DNA of 62,395 bases from Spirosoma spitsbergense DSM 19989 (GTDB lineage: Bacteria; Bacteroidota; Bacteroidia; Cytophagales; Spirosomataceae). Numbering within the stretch: position 1 is the stretch's first letter; every line of letters begins with the position of its first letter. Made by a program: the position numbers and the translations under genes. The notes beneath the pieces are model-generated. The model was not told where the DNA came from. It was given only the letters and a program-made list of their open reading frames with translations, and did not search any database. The stretch spans positions 1 to 62,395 of the forward strand of contig NZ_KB893550.1 in assembly GCF_000374085.1 (NCBI RefSeq), given 5' to 3'. Of this stretch, positions 8,305 through 16,557 are shown one piece after another.

Positions 8305-8499
8305 TTAACCTTCGAAAATTTTGGAGAGTTTATCCACATATCCAAAAGAGTTAGACGCTTGTAAAGTGCCATTGTTCTCGTACAGACAATGCAAAAGAGT
8401 CTTGAGACACACAAATAAGTCTTTTTCAGTGATTCTTGGTGAAGAAGTGGTATTGGCATAAAAATCGTCAATGGATAGTTGACTAGATCCAGAAGACAT
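8305..8499 (-). CDS. Hypothetical 64-residue protein next to the IS right end
   Basis: From ATG 8499 (preceded by GGAGGTAA, an unusually good ribosome-binding sequence for this group) the frame encodes MSSGSSQLSIDDFYANTTSS and ends KLSKIFEG at 8305. The base composition is more AT-rich than its neighbours, which suggests transferred DNA. The frame stays open upstream to 8592. No family is recognised, and it could be a remnant of a longer gene cut by the IS630 element. Confidence 0.35.
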   Translation of the reverse strand: MSSGSSQLSIDDFYANTTSSPRITEKDLFVCLKTLLHCLYENNGTLQASNSFGYVDKLSKIFEG

Positions 8500-8590
8500 G
8501 TTTACCTCCAACCGCATCGCGCTACGCGTATCACTTCGCACACCGCTCCCAACAGCCGAAGGAATACAAATTAAATCAAGACTATCTGGC

Positions 8591-8826
8591 ATGAAAAAGA
8601 TAGTTCTCGTTCACGGGGCCTTCGGTGATGGGTCAAGCTGGCCAAAGTCGTTCCCCTGCTGGAAGCAAAGGGCATTTATGTTGTCGCTGTTCAAAACCGA
8701 CTTGATGTCGTGGCGTCCGCCAGACGAACAATTGCTTTGCAGGATAGTCCCATTTTGTCAAGCGGTCACTTCATGGAACAGCACAATTATCGCAATGACC
8801 CCAGTGTAGCGGATCAGTGCATGTGA
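8591..8826 (+). pseudogene. Alpha/beta hydrolase remnant (frameshifted and truncated)
   Basis: It starts MKKIVLVHGAFGDGSSW, then a one-base shift restores AKVVPLLEAKGIYVVAVQN and ARRTIALQDSPIL. This aligns segment by segment with the intact hydrolase at 20757-21542 (KNIVLVHGAFADGSSWAKVI, VVAVQNPL, KRAIALTDGPVLLVGHSWGG). Where the nucleophile elbow GHSWGG should stand the sequence reads GHFMEQ, and the frame ends at TGA 8824-8826. The catalytic Ser, Asp and His are therefore missing. Confidence 0.8.
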
Positions 8827-8889
8827 CCGCGTTTACAACTGGCCTTAGGTACTAATAAAGAGTTTCCTCACGCAAAACTAAATCCGGTG

Positions 8890-10197
8890 ATGGATATTAA
8901 TCTTCCAAAGTCTATTTTACCCCGCGTTGTCATTGTTGGCAGTGGTTTTGGGGGCATACAACTGGCTAAGTCCCTGAAAGGAAAACCATTTCAGCTGGTG
9001 TTACTCGATAAGAACAATTACCATACGTTCTTACCCCTGCTTTACCAGGTAGCGACGGCTGGGCTGGAACCGGATGCCATCGCGGAACCCGTGCGCGAAA
9101 TCTTTAGCGAGCAACGGAATTTCTTTTTCCGAATGGCGGAGGTGCTACGCATTGATCCCCAACAGAATCAACTTGAAACCACCATCGGGCTATTACGGTA
9201 CGACTACCTGATACTGGCAAGTGGTTCGCAGGCTAATTTTTATGGGAATGAAGAATTGACACGACATGCGCTACCCATGAAGACGGTGAGAAACGCGCTG
9301 GCACTAAGAAGTCACCTATTAGAAAATGGCGAACGAGCACTGGAGCTTCTGGACAAGCAGCAACAGATGGAGCAACTCAATATCGTCATTGCCGGAGGTG
9401 GCCCAACGGGAGTCGAATTGGCCGGGGCCATCGCCGAGCTACGCGATATCGTCCTGGCCAAAGATTATCCCGAACTTCCCATTAAGCAGATGCATATTCA
9501 CCTGGTTGAGGCAAACAGTCGTCTGTTGAACACCATGGCTGAAGATTCGTCCAGGAAAGCATACCATTTTCTGCGTAGTATGGGCGTAACTGTTCATCTG
9601 AAAACCCTGGTCCAATCCTACGAAGGAACGGTCGTAACGCTCAGCAACGGCGAGAGCCATCCAGCTAAAACCTTATTTTGGACAGCTGGGGTTGAAGGAG
9701 TTATCATTCCGGGTTTATCGGCTACCAGTGTTGGAAAAGGGAATCGGTATATCGTCAATGCGTTTAATCAGGTAGAAGGCTATCCTACTATTTTTGCGAT
9801 TGGCGATAATGCACTGCAAATGATGCCAGCATATCCTCACGGCCTGCCTGGTTTAGCTCCAGTCTCTATTCAACAAGGCCAGCAACTGGCCAGAAACCTG
9901 GTTGCTCTCAATCGTAAACAACCACTTCAACCATTTCGCTATGTCAATAAGGGGGTTATGGCGGTCATTGGGCGGAACCGAGCGGTTGTCGAGTTGCCCT
10001 TCTGGCACACCCAGGGTTTTATAGCCTGGCTTCTCTGGATGGGCGTACACCTGCTTTTGCTGGTTGGCTTCCGTAATAAGTCCGCTACGGTGCTTAACTG
10101 GGCAGTCAATTATTTCAGTTATAGCCGGGCTTCCCGGTTGATTGCCCGATTTCAGAATAGTCCCGTCGAATCAGTGACAAGCGTCTCCCGGCCATAG
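8890..10197 (+). CDS. ndh: Type II NADH dehydrogenase (NDH-2), membrane-associated
   Basis: The protein has 435 residues from ATG 8890 (an adjacent GTG at 8887 is an alternative). NDH-2 passes electrons from NADH to quinone without pumping protons. VVIVGSGFGGIQLAKSL is the FAD-binding Rossmann motif, PLLYQVATAGLEPDAIAEPV is characteristic of NDH-2, IVIAGGGPTGVELAGAIAEL binds NADH, and IFAIGDNA closes the FAD site. Residues near 370-400 (FIAWLLWMGVHLLLLVGF) are hydrophobic and would attach it to the membrane. A hairpin follows in the convergent gap. Confidence 0.92.
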   Translation: MDINLPKSILPRVVIVGSGFGGIQLAKSLKGKPFQLVLLDKNNYHTFLPLLYQVATAGLEPDAIAEPVREIFSEQRNFFFRMAEVLRIDPQQNQLETTIGLLRYDYLILASGSQANFYGNEELTRHALPMKTVRNALALRSHLLENGERALELLDKQQQMEQLNIVIAGGGPTGVELAGAIAELRDIVLAKDYPELPIKQMHIHLVEANSRLLNTMAEDSSRKAYHFLRSMGVTVHLKTLVQSYEGTVVTLSNGESHPAKTLFWTAGVEGVIIPGLSATSVGKGNRYIVNAFNQVEGYPTIFAIGDNALQMMPAYPHGLPGLAPVSIQQGQQLARNLVALNRKQPLQPFRYVNKGVMAVIGRNRAVVELPFWHTQGFIAWLLWMGVHLLLLVGFRNKSATVLNWAVNYFSYSRASRLIARFQNSPVESVTSVSRP

Positions 10198-10236
10198 TCT
10201 ACAATAGCCGCTTTCCCCTACTATAGAGTTTAGAAT

Positions 10237-10278
10237 GAATCCGCTCCAGCCTCTAAATTTGTGGGCCGGAGCGGATTC
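10237..10278. terminator. Hairpin between convergent genes
   Basis: GAATCCGCTCC at 10237-10247 pairs perfectly with GGAGCGGATTC at 10268-10278 across a 20-base loop. There is no long T run on either side, so it may be a bidirectional terminator or an mRNA-end stabiliser for ndh and the RidA-like gene. The rest of 10198-10444 shows nothing else I can name. Confidence 0.6.
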
Positions 10279-10444
10279 TATGTTATAGTGGCTTGCTGGG
10301 CAATACACAGAGCAGGTACCTAATTACCCGGAAGGGTTAGTGGCCTGCTGGCTTCAATCTGGGAGTCAGTATTTTAGTCTTGTCTACTGCCCCCCTAAAA
10401 GTGAGCAATTATTACGCCAGCCAGTGAGGTTGTAATCCTGTTCC

Positions 10445-10840
10445 TTAGCGTTTTACAGCCACTATCTTTATTTCAATCACCTGGTTGGGCAAGACCAATC
10501 CGTTGACTGTAATTAGCGTACTGGCTACCTGCATTGGATCTTTATAGAACTCCCGGCCATGCTTCGTTCGGGCCACATACGCATCCTGACCATTTAGAAC
10601 ATACAACACTTCTTCGGTTACGTCATCCATGGTCATGTCGAATCCCGTCAGTAGTTTTTTGATATTGGCGTAGGCCTGTACCATCTGAGCTTCCATTCCC
10701 TGAGCAAGCTCCCCCTTATCATCATGGCCCACTTGCCCCGCCAGCCAAACCGTTTCTCCAGCTTTTACCGCCTGGGCATATCCGTATTCCGTTTCCCAGG
10801 TCATTCCCAGGCTTTGCGCTTCTTTGTTGTGCGTTTTCAT
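10445..10840 (-). CDS. RidA (YjgF/YER057c/UK114) family protein
   Basis: The protein has 131 residues, the normal length for this trimeric family. WETEYGYAQAVKAGETVWLAG and GQVGHDDKGELAQGMEAQM match the family start, and QAYANIKKLLTGFDMTMDDV and VNGLVLPNQVIEIKIVAV match its end. Canonical RidA hydrolyses reactive enamine/imine intermediates using a conserved Arg near residue 105; the corresponding region here reads QVASTLITVNGLV without that Arg, so it belongs to a non-archetypal RidA subgroup. It follows the aldehyde dehydrogenase on the same strand. Confidence 0.85.
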   Translation of the reverse strand: MKTHNKEAQSLGMTWETEYGYAQAVKAGETVWLAGQVGHDDKGELAQGMEAQMVQAYANIKKLLTGFDMTMDDVTEEVLYVLNGQDAYVARTKHGREFYKDPMQVASTLITVNGLVLPNQVIEIKIVAVKR

Positions 10841-10923
10841 ATTCTCTACCGGTTAAAATGGATGATGTAAACTCGTTAAATAGGTCCGTTACTCCTCAAC
10901 GTGCAGCCGTGCAATAGTTCTCG

Positions 10924-12381
10924 TTAGAATGGATACTGTCTGGGTTCATGGGCGACGCTTACCCACTGAACGGTCGTCATTTCCTCTAAAATAAAGTCAC
11001 CCCCGAAGCGTCCGGTACCTGACAATTTTTCACCGCCGAACGGCGCGTGCACTTCGTCGTTATCCGATTGGTCGTTGATATGAATCATACCCGTTTCAAC
11101 CGTACGGGCAAGCTTCATTCCCCGGTACACATCGCGGGTATGCAGCGCACCACTCAGCCCATAGTCGGTCGCATTGGCCAGCGCGATCGCTTCCTCATCG
11201 GTTGCGAACGACATGATGCCGACGGCCGGGCCAAAAATCTCGTCTTTGAAAATAGGCATATCAATCGTCATACCCGATAAAACGGTGGGTTGAAGCACAT
11301 TTCCCTGAACCAGATTACCCGTTTCAACGACCGCTCCCTGCTTTATCGACTCATCAATCATGGACTGAATACGCAGGATAGCTTTGTTGTCAATTAGCGG
11401 ACCAATTATCGTTTGTTTGTCGGTGGGATCGCCGTAAGGCAGTTGCCGGGCGTGGGCGACAAACTTGGTTTTGAATTCTTCGTAAATCGACTGGTGAATC
11501 AGAATTCGGTTGGTGGCCATACATACCTGGCCCTGATGCAGAAAACGCCCAAAAATGGCTCCGGCAACGGCCTGATCGACGTCGGCATCGTCCAGTACAA
11601 TAAAGGCGTTGTTGCCGCCCAGTTCAAGGGCTGACTTTTTTGCGTTCTCACCCGCAATCCGACCAATACCTCTCCCCACTGACGTAGAGCCGGTAAACGA
11701 GACCATTTTCGAGATAGGATGCCCCGTGAAATAATCGCCGATCAAGTCCGACTTGCCGACGACTACGTTAAACACCCCGGTGGGAAAACCGGCTTCTTCC
11801 AGCAGCTTGGCAATAATCGTCCCTCCTGTAACCAGCGATTCGGCTGAAGGCTTGACAACCATCGTATTGCCGACAGCCAGGGCTGGCGCAATGGTGCGCA
11901 TCGACAGGTACAGCGGAAAATTCCAGGGGCTTATCAGGCTGACTACGCCCAACGGCTTTCTATATACGTACGACTCCTTCCCATCGATGGTCGATGCCAT
12001 TGTGCGGCCATGCATCCGGGTGGGAAACGAAGCCGCTTCAATTAGGATGTCATGGGCCTGTTGTACCTCAATGACCCCTTTTATGTAGGTACTACCCGCT
12101 TCCTTAGCCAACCAGTCAATGAACTCCTCCTGACGTTCAGAAATAATCCGGGCTGCGTTGAGCAGTAGATCCCGACGAACCAGTGGGTTGGTAACTGCCC
12201 ACGAGCCACAAGCTTGTTTGGCTGCAACGAAAGCCGTATCAACGTCGGCTGTCGATGCCGAGGGGAGTTCGTGAATGACCTTGCCGGTAAAGGGATTCAG
12301 GTTTTGCATCTCAGCCGTGGTGCTACCATCAATCCATTTGCCATTGATAAATTGCCTGTTCAACTCGGTGTACGGAGTCAT
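10924..12381 (-). CDS. NAD(P)-dependent aldehyde dehydrogenase
   Basis: The protein has 485 residues, a full-length ALDH. Landmarks are VSLISPWNFPLYLSMRTIAP, NTMVVKPSAES, VSFTGSTSVGRGIG (cofactor-binding loop), LELGGNNAFIVLDDAD (general-base Glu), HQGQVCMATNRILIH (catalytic Cys) and EIFGPAVGIMSF. The overall pattern is closest to vanillin/benzaldehyde dehydrogenase-type enzymes, but the substrate cannot be set from sequence. It lies 18 bases downstream of wrbA and upstream of the RidA-like gene, suggesting a minus-strand operon for reactive carbonyl and redox handling. Confidence 0.9.
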   Translation of the reverse strand: MTPYTELNRQFINGKWIDGSTTAEMQNLNPFTGKVIHELPSASTADVDTAFVAAKQACGSWAVTNPLVRRDLLLNAARIISERQEEFIDWLAKEAGSTYIKGVIEVQQAHDILIEAASFPTRMHGRTMASTIDGKESYVYRKPLGVVSLISPWNFPLYLSMRTIAPALAVGNTMVVKPSAESLVTGGTIIAKLLEEAGFPTGVFNVVVGKSDLIGDYFTGHPISKMVSFTGSTSVGRGIGRIAGENAKKSALELGGNNAFIVLDDADVDQAVAGAIFGRFLHQGQVCMATNRILIHQSIYEEFKTKFVAHARQLPYGDPTDKQTIIGPLIDNKAILRIQSMIDESIKQGAVVETGNLVQGNVLQPTVLSGMTIDMPIFKDEIFGPAVGIMSFATDEEAIALANATDYGLSGALHTRDVYRGMKLARTVETGMIHINDQSDNDEVHAPFGGEKLSGTGRFGGDFILEEMTTVQWVSVAHEPRQYPF

Positions 12382-12399
12382 GTCGATAGCTGTTTTACG

Positions 12400-13011
12400 T
12401 TAACTATGCTGTTTTTGGTGTCCGAACATGGCCGCCACATCGGCGACACGCTGACCCTGAAACCGGGCCGCACTCAACGTTACCTCATCCGGCGGGACTG
12501 TGCCATTTTGACTCGTAAACGAAGTACCATAGGGATTGCCCGACTGGAACTGAATTGGGTCGGCGTATCCAGGTCCGACGATCAGACAGCCCCAGTGATA
12601 AAATGTGTTGTTCAATGCCAGAATCGTGCTTTCATGGCCACCATGTGTCGTTGCTGCGCTCGTAAAGGATGACCCAATTTTGTTTACTAATTTTCCCTGT
12701 GCCCAGAGCGGGCCGGTCGTATCAATAAACTGTTTAAGCTGAGCTGCCGGAACACCGTAGCGCGTTGGTGCGCCAAGAATAATAGCATCGGCCCACTCCA
12801 GATCGGATAGTGTTGCTTCCAATACGTTTTGCGTCTCAAGCCGGTGATTCGACCAGCCTTCATTCGAGGCAACCGCTTCATCGGGAGCCAGTTCCCGTAC
12901 TTTCCGAAGTCGTACTTCGGCTCCTGTTTTTTCAGCTCCCTCTTTAACAGCGAGTGCCATTTTGTACGTCGTTCCAGTCGCACTATAGTAGATAACCACA
13001 ATTTTTGCCAT
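12400..13011 (-). CDS. wrbA: NAD(P)H:quinone oxidoreductase, WrbA type
   Basis: The protein has 203 residues. VVIYYSATGTTYKMALAVKE is the flavodoxin FMN phosphate loop; ADAIILGAPTRYGVPAAQLK and FTSAATTHGGHESTILALNN are WrbA signatures. WrbA reduces quinones by two electrons, avoiding semiquinone radicals. It is the first gene of the wrbA-ALDH-RidA set. About 430-450 bases upstream, beyond the interrupted ORF at 13097-13357, lies a minus-facing sigma-54-like element (13443-13461), so this operon may share the regulator of the divergent catalase operon. Confidence 0.93.
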   Translation of the reverse strand: MAKIVVIYYSATGTTYKMALAVKEGAEKTGAEVRLRKVRELAPDEAVASNEGWSNHRLETQNVLEATLSDLEWADAIILGAPTRYGVPAAQLKQFIDTTGPLWAQGKLVNKIGSSFTSAATTHGGHESTILALNNTFYHWGCLIVGPGYADPIQFQSGNPYGTSFTSQNGTVPPDEVTLSAARFQGQRVADVAAMFGHQKQHS

Positions 13012-13096
13012 GACAGGTTTGATTTTTGGTTGATTGGAAATGAAAGAGCAGAGAATAAAGACAGGCTGTCTTAAAAACTAGTAGTCTGTATCCAGC

Positions 13097-13357
13097 TCAG
13101 GATACGTTGTTTGCAGAATACTCACGCCAATAGTTGTTGGCAGCGGCAATGGTAGCAAATTCAATAGCCACCGTTTGCCCAATTACGATCAGTATTATGG
13201 CATCATTAGCATACACTGCACGCAAATTCTCCCGAACCTACGCGTCGGGCTGAGTGACCCAGATAGTAAGTCTGGGCATTTTAACCGCTAACTGACGACC
13301 TGCTTCGGGCGTAACCGTGAGCAGGCTGTTGGCAGGAATTAACGCTGTTGGGTTCAT
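13097..13357 (-). pseudogene. Short ORF interrupted by one amber codon
   Basis: From ATG 13357 the frame reads MNPTALIPANSLLTVTPEAG and continues to TGA 13097-13099 (86 codons), except for a single TAG at 13238-13240 (codon 40). Both sides of the stop read like one protein (KMPRLTIWVTQPDA, then VRENLRAVYANDAIILIV). I do not recognise the family. A minus-facing sigma-54-like element lies about 90 bases upstream. It is either a recent nonsense pseudogene or a read-through gene; the former is more likely. Confidence 0.55.
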
Positions 13358-13442
13358 AATTCTTGATAGAAATGATTCTTGAAAATCGGTTCTAAGGATC
13401 TGAAAGATGCGTATGACACCTTAACCGGCTCGTTAACCCCCA

Positions 13443-13461
13443 AGCCAAACACTGTGCCGAA
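13443..13461 (-). promoter_or_regulatory. Sigma-54-like -24/-12 element, minus-facing (site H')
   Basis: On the minus strand TTCGGCACAGTGTTTGGCT has GG at 13458-13457 and, ten bases on, GG at 13446-13445. It closely resembles the plus-facing element at 13707-13724 (TTCGGCACGTGGTTTGGC). It lies 108 bases from the near edge of the palindrome pair, within the range seen for the other sites. The -12 part is GG rather than GC. Confidence 0.45.
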
Positions 13462-13565
13462 GAGGGCACACAGACGGGCAATAGTTGAAAACTACATTAG
13501 ATGGATAATCAGGCCTGTTTTATCAAAACTGACAGACTGTGGGGGCCAACATGGGTCCAGCGGTA

Positions 13566-13612
13566 GTCCAGAAAATCTGGAGCGGTTCGCGATAAGTCCA
13601 ATCGAACTGGAG
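13566..13612. promoter_or_regulatory. Paired palindromic activator site H (catalase / wrbA divergent region)
   Basis: Two 17-bp palindromes, GTCCAGAAAATCTGGAG (13566-13582) and GTCCAATCGAACTGGAG (13596-13612), start 30 bp apart. Both fit the CTCCA-N7-TGGAG pattern of the other sites except for the first base. Sigma-54-like elements face away on both sides, at 97 bp (plus) and 108 bp (minus). Confidence 0.65.
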
Positions 13613-13706
13613 CCGATTTATACCGAGTTGAGCGGTTCAATAGACGAAAAAAGCCTTCTCGACCCATCCAGCCGTGTTTGGCCAGTTACTAAATTTCCCT
13701 GCGGGT

Positions 13707-13724
13707 TCGGCACGTGGTTTGGCA
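13707..13724 (+). promoter_or_regulatory. Sigma-54-like promoter of the catalase operon (site H)
   Basis: TTCGGCACGTGGTTTGGC has the -24 GG at 13709-13710 and, after ten bases, GG at 13721-13722. The -24 part CGGCACG is near consensus (TGGCACG). The ATG of the catalase lies 33 bases beyond, giving a leader of roughly 20 bases. The palindrome pair ends 97 bp upstream. Confidence 0.55.
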
Positions 13725-13754
13725 GATGTAGGCTGAATCAATACAAACATTCCC

Positions 13755-14777
13755 ATGAAACACTTACAAGTACCCCAACCAATTACCGCTCATGGTACCA
13801 GCTCATTTTTCAACCTCTTATTCTTTATCGCTATGATACCGATAACCGCAACAGCCCAGGAAACAAACACGAAAGCTACGCCCGGCCAGATGGTCGATGC
13901 CCTGCACTCGGCATTTGGTCAACACGAACATGCCCGCGCAGTACACGCTAAAGGCATTATTCTGACGGGTAGTTTTACTCCGGCACCGGGAGCCGGTACG
14001 CTTACGATGGCTCCGCACCTGCAGAAAACGACGGTGCCGGTTATCGTTCGTTTCTCGGACTTTACGGGCATTCCCGATATTCCCGACACCATTGGCGATT
14101 CCAATCCGAGGGGGCTGGCCATCAAGTTTCAGTTGCCGGATGGCTCGGCAACGGACATTGTAGCGCATAGTTTCGACGGGTTTCCGGTGGCCACAACCGA
14201 TGAGTTCAGAGCTTTCCTGCTGGCTATCGGGTCCAGTGGTTCAACGGCCGCTCACCCTACGCCCATCGAACAGTTTCTGGCGGCTCACCCCATCGCCAAA
14301 ACCTTCGTGACAACCCAGAAACCGCCGTCGGTGAGCTACGCAACCCTGTCCTATTTCGGGGTCAACGCTTTTAAATTCACCAACAAGGCCGGGAAGTCGG
14401 CCATCATTCGCTACCAGTTTATTCCCGAAGCAGGTGAGCAGTTTCTCTCAGCGGAACAGCTAAAATCGGCAGGGCCAAATTACCTGAGTGGTGAGATTAA
14501 AGAGCGGGTGAAAACAACGCCAATTTCATTCGGGCTATACGCGCAGATCGCCGAACCGGACGATAAAGCCGACGATCCATCCATTGCCTGGCCCGCTACC
14601 CGGAAGCGGGTGTTGCTGGGCCGGATTACCCTGAACAAACTCGCGCCAAACACCACCGCCGAGGACCGGTCACTGGCGTTCATGCCCAACCGCATTCCCA
14701 GCGGCATCAGTCTGGTCGACCCTATGTTAATCGACCGGTCCAGGGCGTATCCTATTTCGGTACAGCATCGTCAGTAA
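13755..14777 (+). CDS. Small periplasmic catalase-family haem peroxidase (SrpA-like)
   Basis: The protein has 340 residues with a hydrophobic export signal ending TATAQETN. The catalase fold is clear: HEHARAVHAKGIILTGSFTP (distal His), VPVIVRFSDFTGIPDIPDT, then SNPRGLAIKFQLPDGSATDI and VAHSFDGFPVATTDEFRAF. The length matches the short catalase-related peroxidases (SrpA/KatA-like), which lack the C-terminal domain of classical catalases. It heads a plus-strand series with AhpD-like, truncated haemoglobin and cupin genes. Upstream are a paired palindrome and a sigma-54-like element, so induction by the local two-component regulators is proposed. Confidence 0.9.
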   Translation: MKHLQVPQPITAHGTSSFFNLLFFIAMIPITATAQETNTKATPGQMVDALHSAFGQHEHARAVHAKGIILTGSFTPAPGAGTLTMAPHLQKTTVPVIVRFSDFTGIPDIPDTIGDSNPRGLAIKFQLPDGSATDIVAHSFDGFPVATTDEFRAFLLAIGSSGSTAAHPTPIEQFLAAHPIAKTFVTTQKPPSVSYATLSYFGVNAFKFTNKAGKSAIIRYQFIPEAGEQFLSAEQLKSAGPNYLSGEIKERVKTTPISFGLYAQIAEPDDKADDPSIAWPATRKRVLLGRITLNKLAPNTTAEDRSLAFMPNRIPSGISLVDPMLIDRSRAYPISVQHRQ

Positions 14778-14798
14778 CCACCAATCGGCACCCGCGTC

Positions 14799-15077
14799 AT
14801 GGAATCAGTCGAAACACTTTCCTGGCTCATTATGGAGTTGGGCCAACGGGGGTACGGGGCCGATTTGAACTGCCCCCGTTCGGTAATCTGGACGGAACCG
14901 GGTGCCTTTCAGATTGATGCCGTGTATCGTTTTGAGGGGCCAACTGACCCCGCCGACGCATCTATACTGTACGCCATTTCGTCGAACAAGTTCCACATCA
15001 AGGGCGTTTTGATTAATGCCTACGGCGTCTATGCGGACACCCCTGCCGCCGACCTGGCCCAGACACTACGCGAATAA
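14799..15077 (+). CDS. Small Bacteroidota protein often labelled phosphoribosylpyrophosphate synthetase
   Basis: The protein has 92 residues (MESVETLSWLIMELGQRGYG...). Core blocks FQIDAVYRFEGPTDPADASI, LYAISS and GVLINAYGVYAD define a small family common in Bacteroidota. Databases often call it a phosphoribosylpyrophosphate synthetase, but it is far too short for that enzyme and the name should not be trusted. It lies 21 bases after the catalase. A frameshifted paralogue is present at 54094-54389. Confidence 0.75.
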   Translation: MESVETLSWLIMELGQRGYGADLNCPRSVIWTEPGAFQIDAVYRFEGPTDPADASILYAISSNKFHIKGVLINAYGVYADTPAADLAQTLRE

Positions 15078-15172
15078 AATCCAGCGTTTTTGCCCGCTAT
15101 CACCCCGTTTTCGGAGCGGTCAGGGCTATTGGAGAACGCAGCAAAAGAAACGTAAAAAAAACCACAATAAGC

Positions 15173-15610
15173 ATGAAAAAGCGCATCAAAATTGGTTTGA
15201 TTGACCCCACGTTTTATACGATGCTCACGGCAATAGACAAGCATATTGCTGAGTCGGGTCTGACAACCGCCCAAATCGACCTGCTCAAAATCCGGGCTTC
15301 GCAAATCAACGGCTGCGCCTACTGCATACAGTCACACACGAAAGACGCCCGGGCGCACGGGGAGACCGAAAAACGCATTTACGCCCTCGATGCCTGGGAG
15401 GAAAGCTCTTATTTTACTGATGACGAGCGGGCAATACTGGCCCTGACGGAAGAGGTTACGCTCATCCGCGACAGGCGGGTATCCGACGAAACCTACGAGC
15501 AGGTCGTGGCCCTCTTCGGCGAGAAAGAAACGGCCAATCTCATCATGGCCATCATTAGCATCAACGCCTGGAACCGCATTGGCATCGCCACCCGGATGAC
15601 GCCCGTCTGA
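15173..15610 (+). CDS. AhpD-like carboxymuconolactone decarboxylase family protein
   Basis: The protein has 145 residues. The catalytic CxxC stands in NGCAYCIQSHTKDARAHGE at about residues 47-50, with the helical CMD fold around it (FTDDERAILALTEEV, ANLIMAIISINAWNRIGIA). Family members reduce peroxides with thiols; the His three residues after the second Cys supports peroxidase-type chemistry rather than decarboxylation. It belongs to the plus-strand series begun by the catalase. Confidence 0.88.
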   Translation: MKKRIKIGLIDPTFYTMLTAIDKHIAESGLTTAQIDLLKIRASQINGCAYCIQSHTKDARAHGETEKRIYALDAWEESSYFTDDERAILALTEEVTLIRDRRVSDETYEQVVALFGEKETANLIMAIISINAWNRIGIATRMTPV

Positions 15611-15620
15611 AATAAAAACA

Positions 15621-15652
15621 ACCGGGCTTATAACATAAGTGATAAGCCCGGT
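15621..15652. terminator. Hairpin between the AhpD-like gene and the truncated haemoglobin gene
   Basis: ACCGGGCTTAT at 15621-15631 pairs perfectly with ATAAGCCCGGT at 15642-15652 around a 10-base loop. No T run follows on the plus strand; an A-rich stretch precedes it, so the T-rich side faces minus. It may be a processing or partial termination site inside the operon. Confidence 0.5.
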
Positions 15653-15699
15653 CCATGCGGGGATGGGACCTTTGGGATTGAACGATAAACGACATCATC

Positions 15700-16095
15700 A
15701 TGCACGACATACGCAACCGCGCGGACATCGACCAGTTGGTCGAGACCTTCTACGGCCGGGTTTTCAGCGACGAACTGATTGGTCCGATTTTTACGCTCGT
15801 TGCCCAGGTAAAGCCCGAAACGCATTTTCCGCTGTTAGGTGATTTCTGGGAAACCATCCTCTTCGGGCAGAACCGTTACCACGGCAACGTCATCCTGAAA
15901 CACGTTGACCTGCACCTGAAGCAGGCGTTGCAACCGGCTCAGTTTGAGCGGTGGACAAGCCTGTTCTGCCTGACCATTGACAAACTCTTTGCCGGTCCGA
16001 TGGCCGAAAATGCCAAAACCCGCGCCCGCACGATGTCGATGGTCTTACAGGCCAAACTGCATACGCTTGCCCAAACACCGGCTCATCATGACTAA
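15700..16095 (+). CDS. Group III truncated haemoglobin
   Basis: The protein has 131 residues. IDQLVETFYGRVFSDELIGP is the typical start, FWETILFGQNRYHGNVILKH covers the E-F region with the proximal His nearby, and FERWTSLFCLTIDKLFAGPM completes the fold. Such globins bind O2, NO or peroxide; the exact role of this group is unsettled. Its place after catalase and AhpD-like genes points to peroxide or nitrosative stress. Confidence 0.88.
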   Translation: MHDIRNRADIDQLVETFYGRVFSDELIGPIFTLVAQVKPETHFPLLGDFWETILFGQNRYHGNVILKHVDLHLKQALQPAQFERWTSLFCLTIDKLFAGPMAENAKTRARTMSMVLQAKLHTLAQTPAHHD

Positions 16096-16309
16096 ATACA
16101 GCCTGCCCCCGACCCCGCCCACCGGTAAAGCCGCTATGTTATTACTGGCCGATTTGGGTGGTAAGAAAGTGTTCGCCAAAACCTTCCGCACCGGCGACCG
16201 GATGCCGCCCCACCACGCCCCCAATGATGTGTTCGTGCTGGTCCTCAACGGACAAATCGACATTACAATGGCCGACGAGACGCTGCGCTTTCAGCCGGGT
16301 GAAAGGTAA
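16088..16309 (+). pseudogene. Cupin domain protein, truncated at the C-terminus
   Basis: It begins at ATG 16088, overlapping the globin stop by eight bases, and encodes 73 residues. GDRMPPHHAPNDVFVLVLNG is the first cupin motif with metal-binding His residues; the frame stops at FQPGER just where the second cupin motif should begin. The sequence after 16309 does not restore the missing half in another frame. It is therefore probably a broken gene, although a minimal cupin cannot be excluded. The gap 16310-16557 shows nothing else I can support. Confidence 0.6.
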
Positions 16310-16557
16310 TCTCCTGCCCGGTTTTATGGTTATAAATAACTTGATTACGGTATGCCATGTCCATTAAGTTTTGAGGGTTACCCGATGGACGTTTGCAAAG
16401 CTTATGCCGGGAGTAGCATCAATTGACAAAGGACCATTCTGACTCGTTCGGGCCGTTTATCATCATACCCCCCTCCGAAATAACTGGACGACAAACCGGA
16501 AATGTCAACCAACTACAGAATCCCTGGAGTTGGCTCATGCGGAATCATTGTGCGTTT

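Noticed and set aside
13379..13951. 190-residue plus-strand ORF before the catalase
   Set aside because: It has no family features, overlaps the catalase start in another frame and covers the palindrome pair and sigma-54-like elements.
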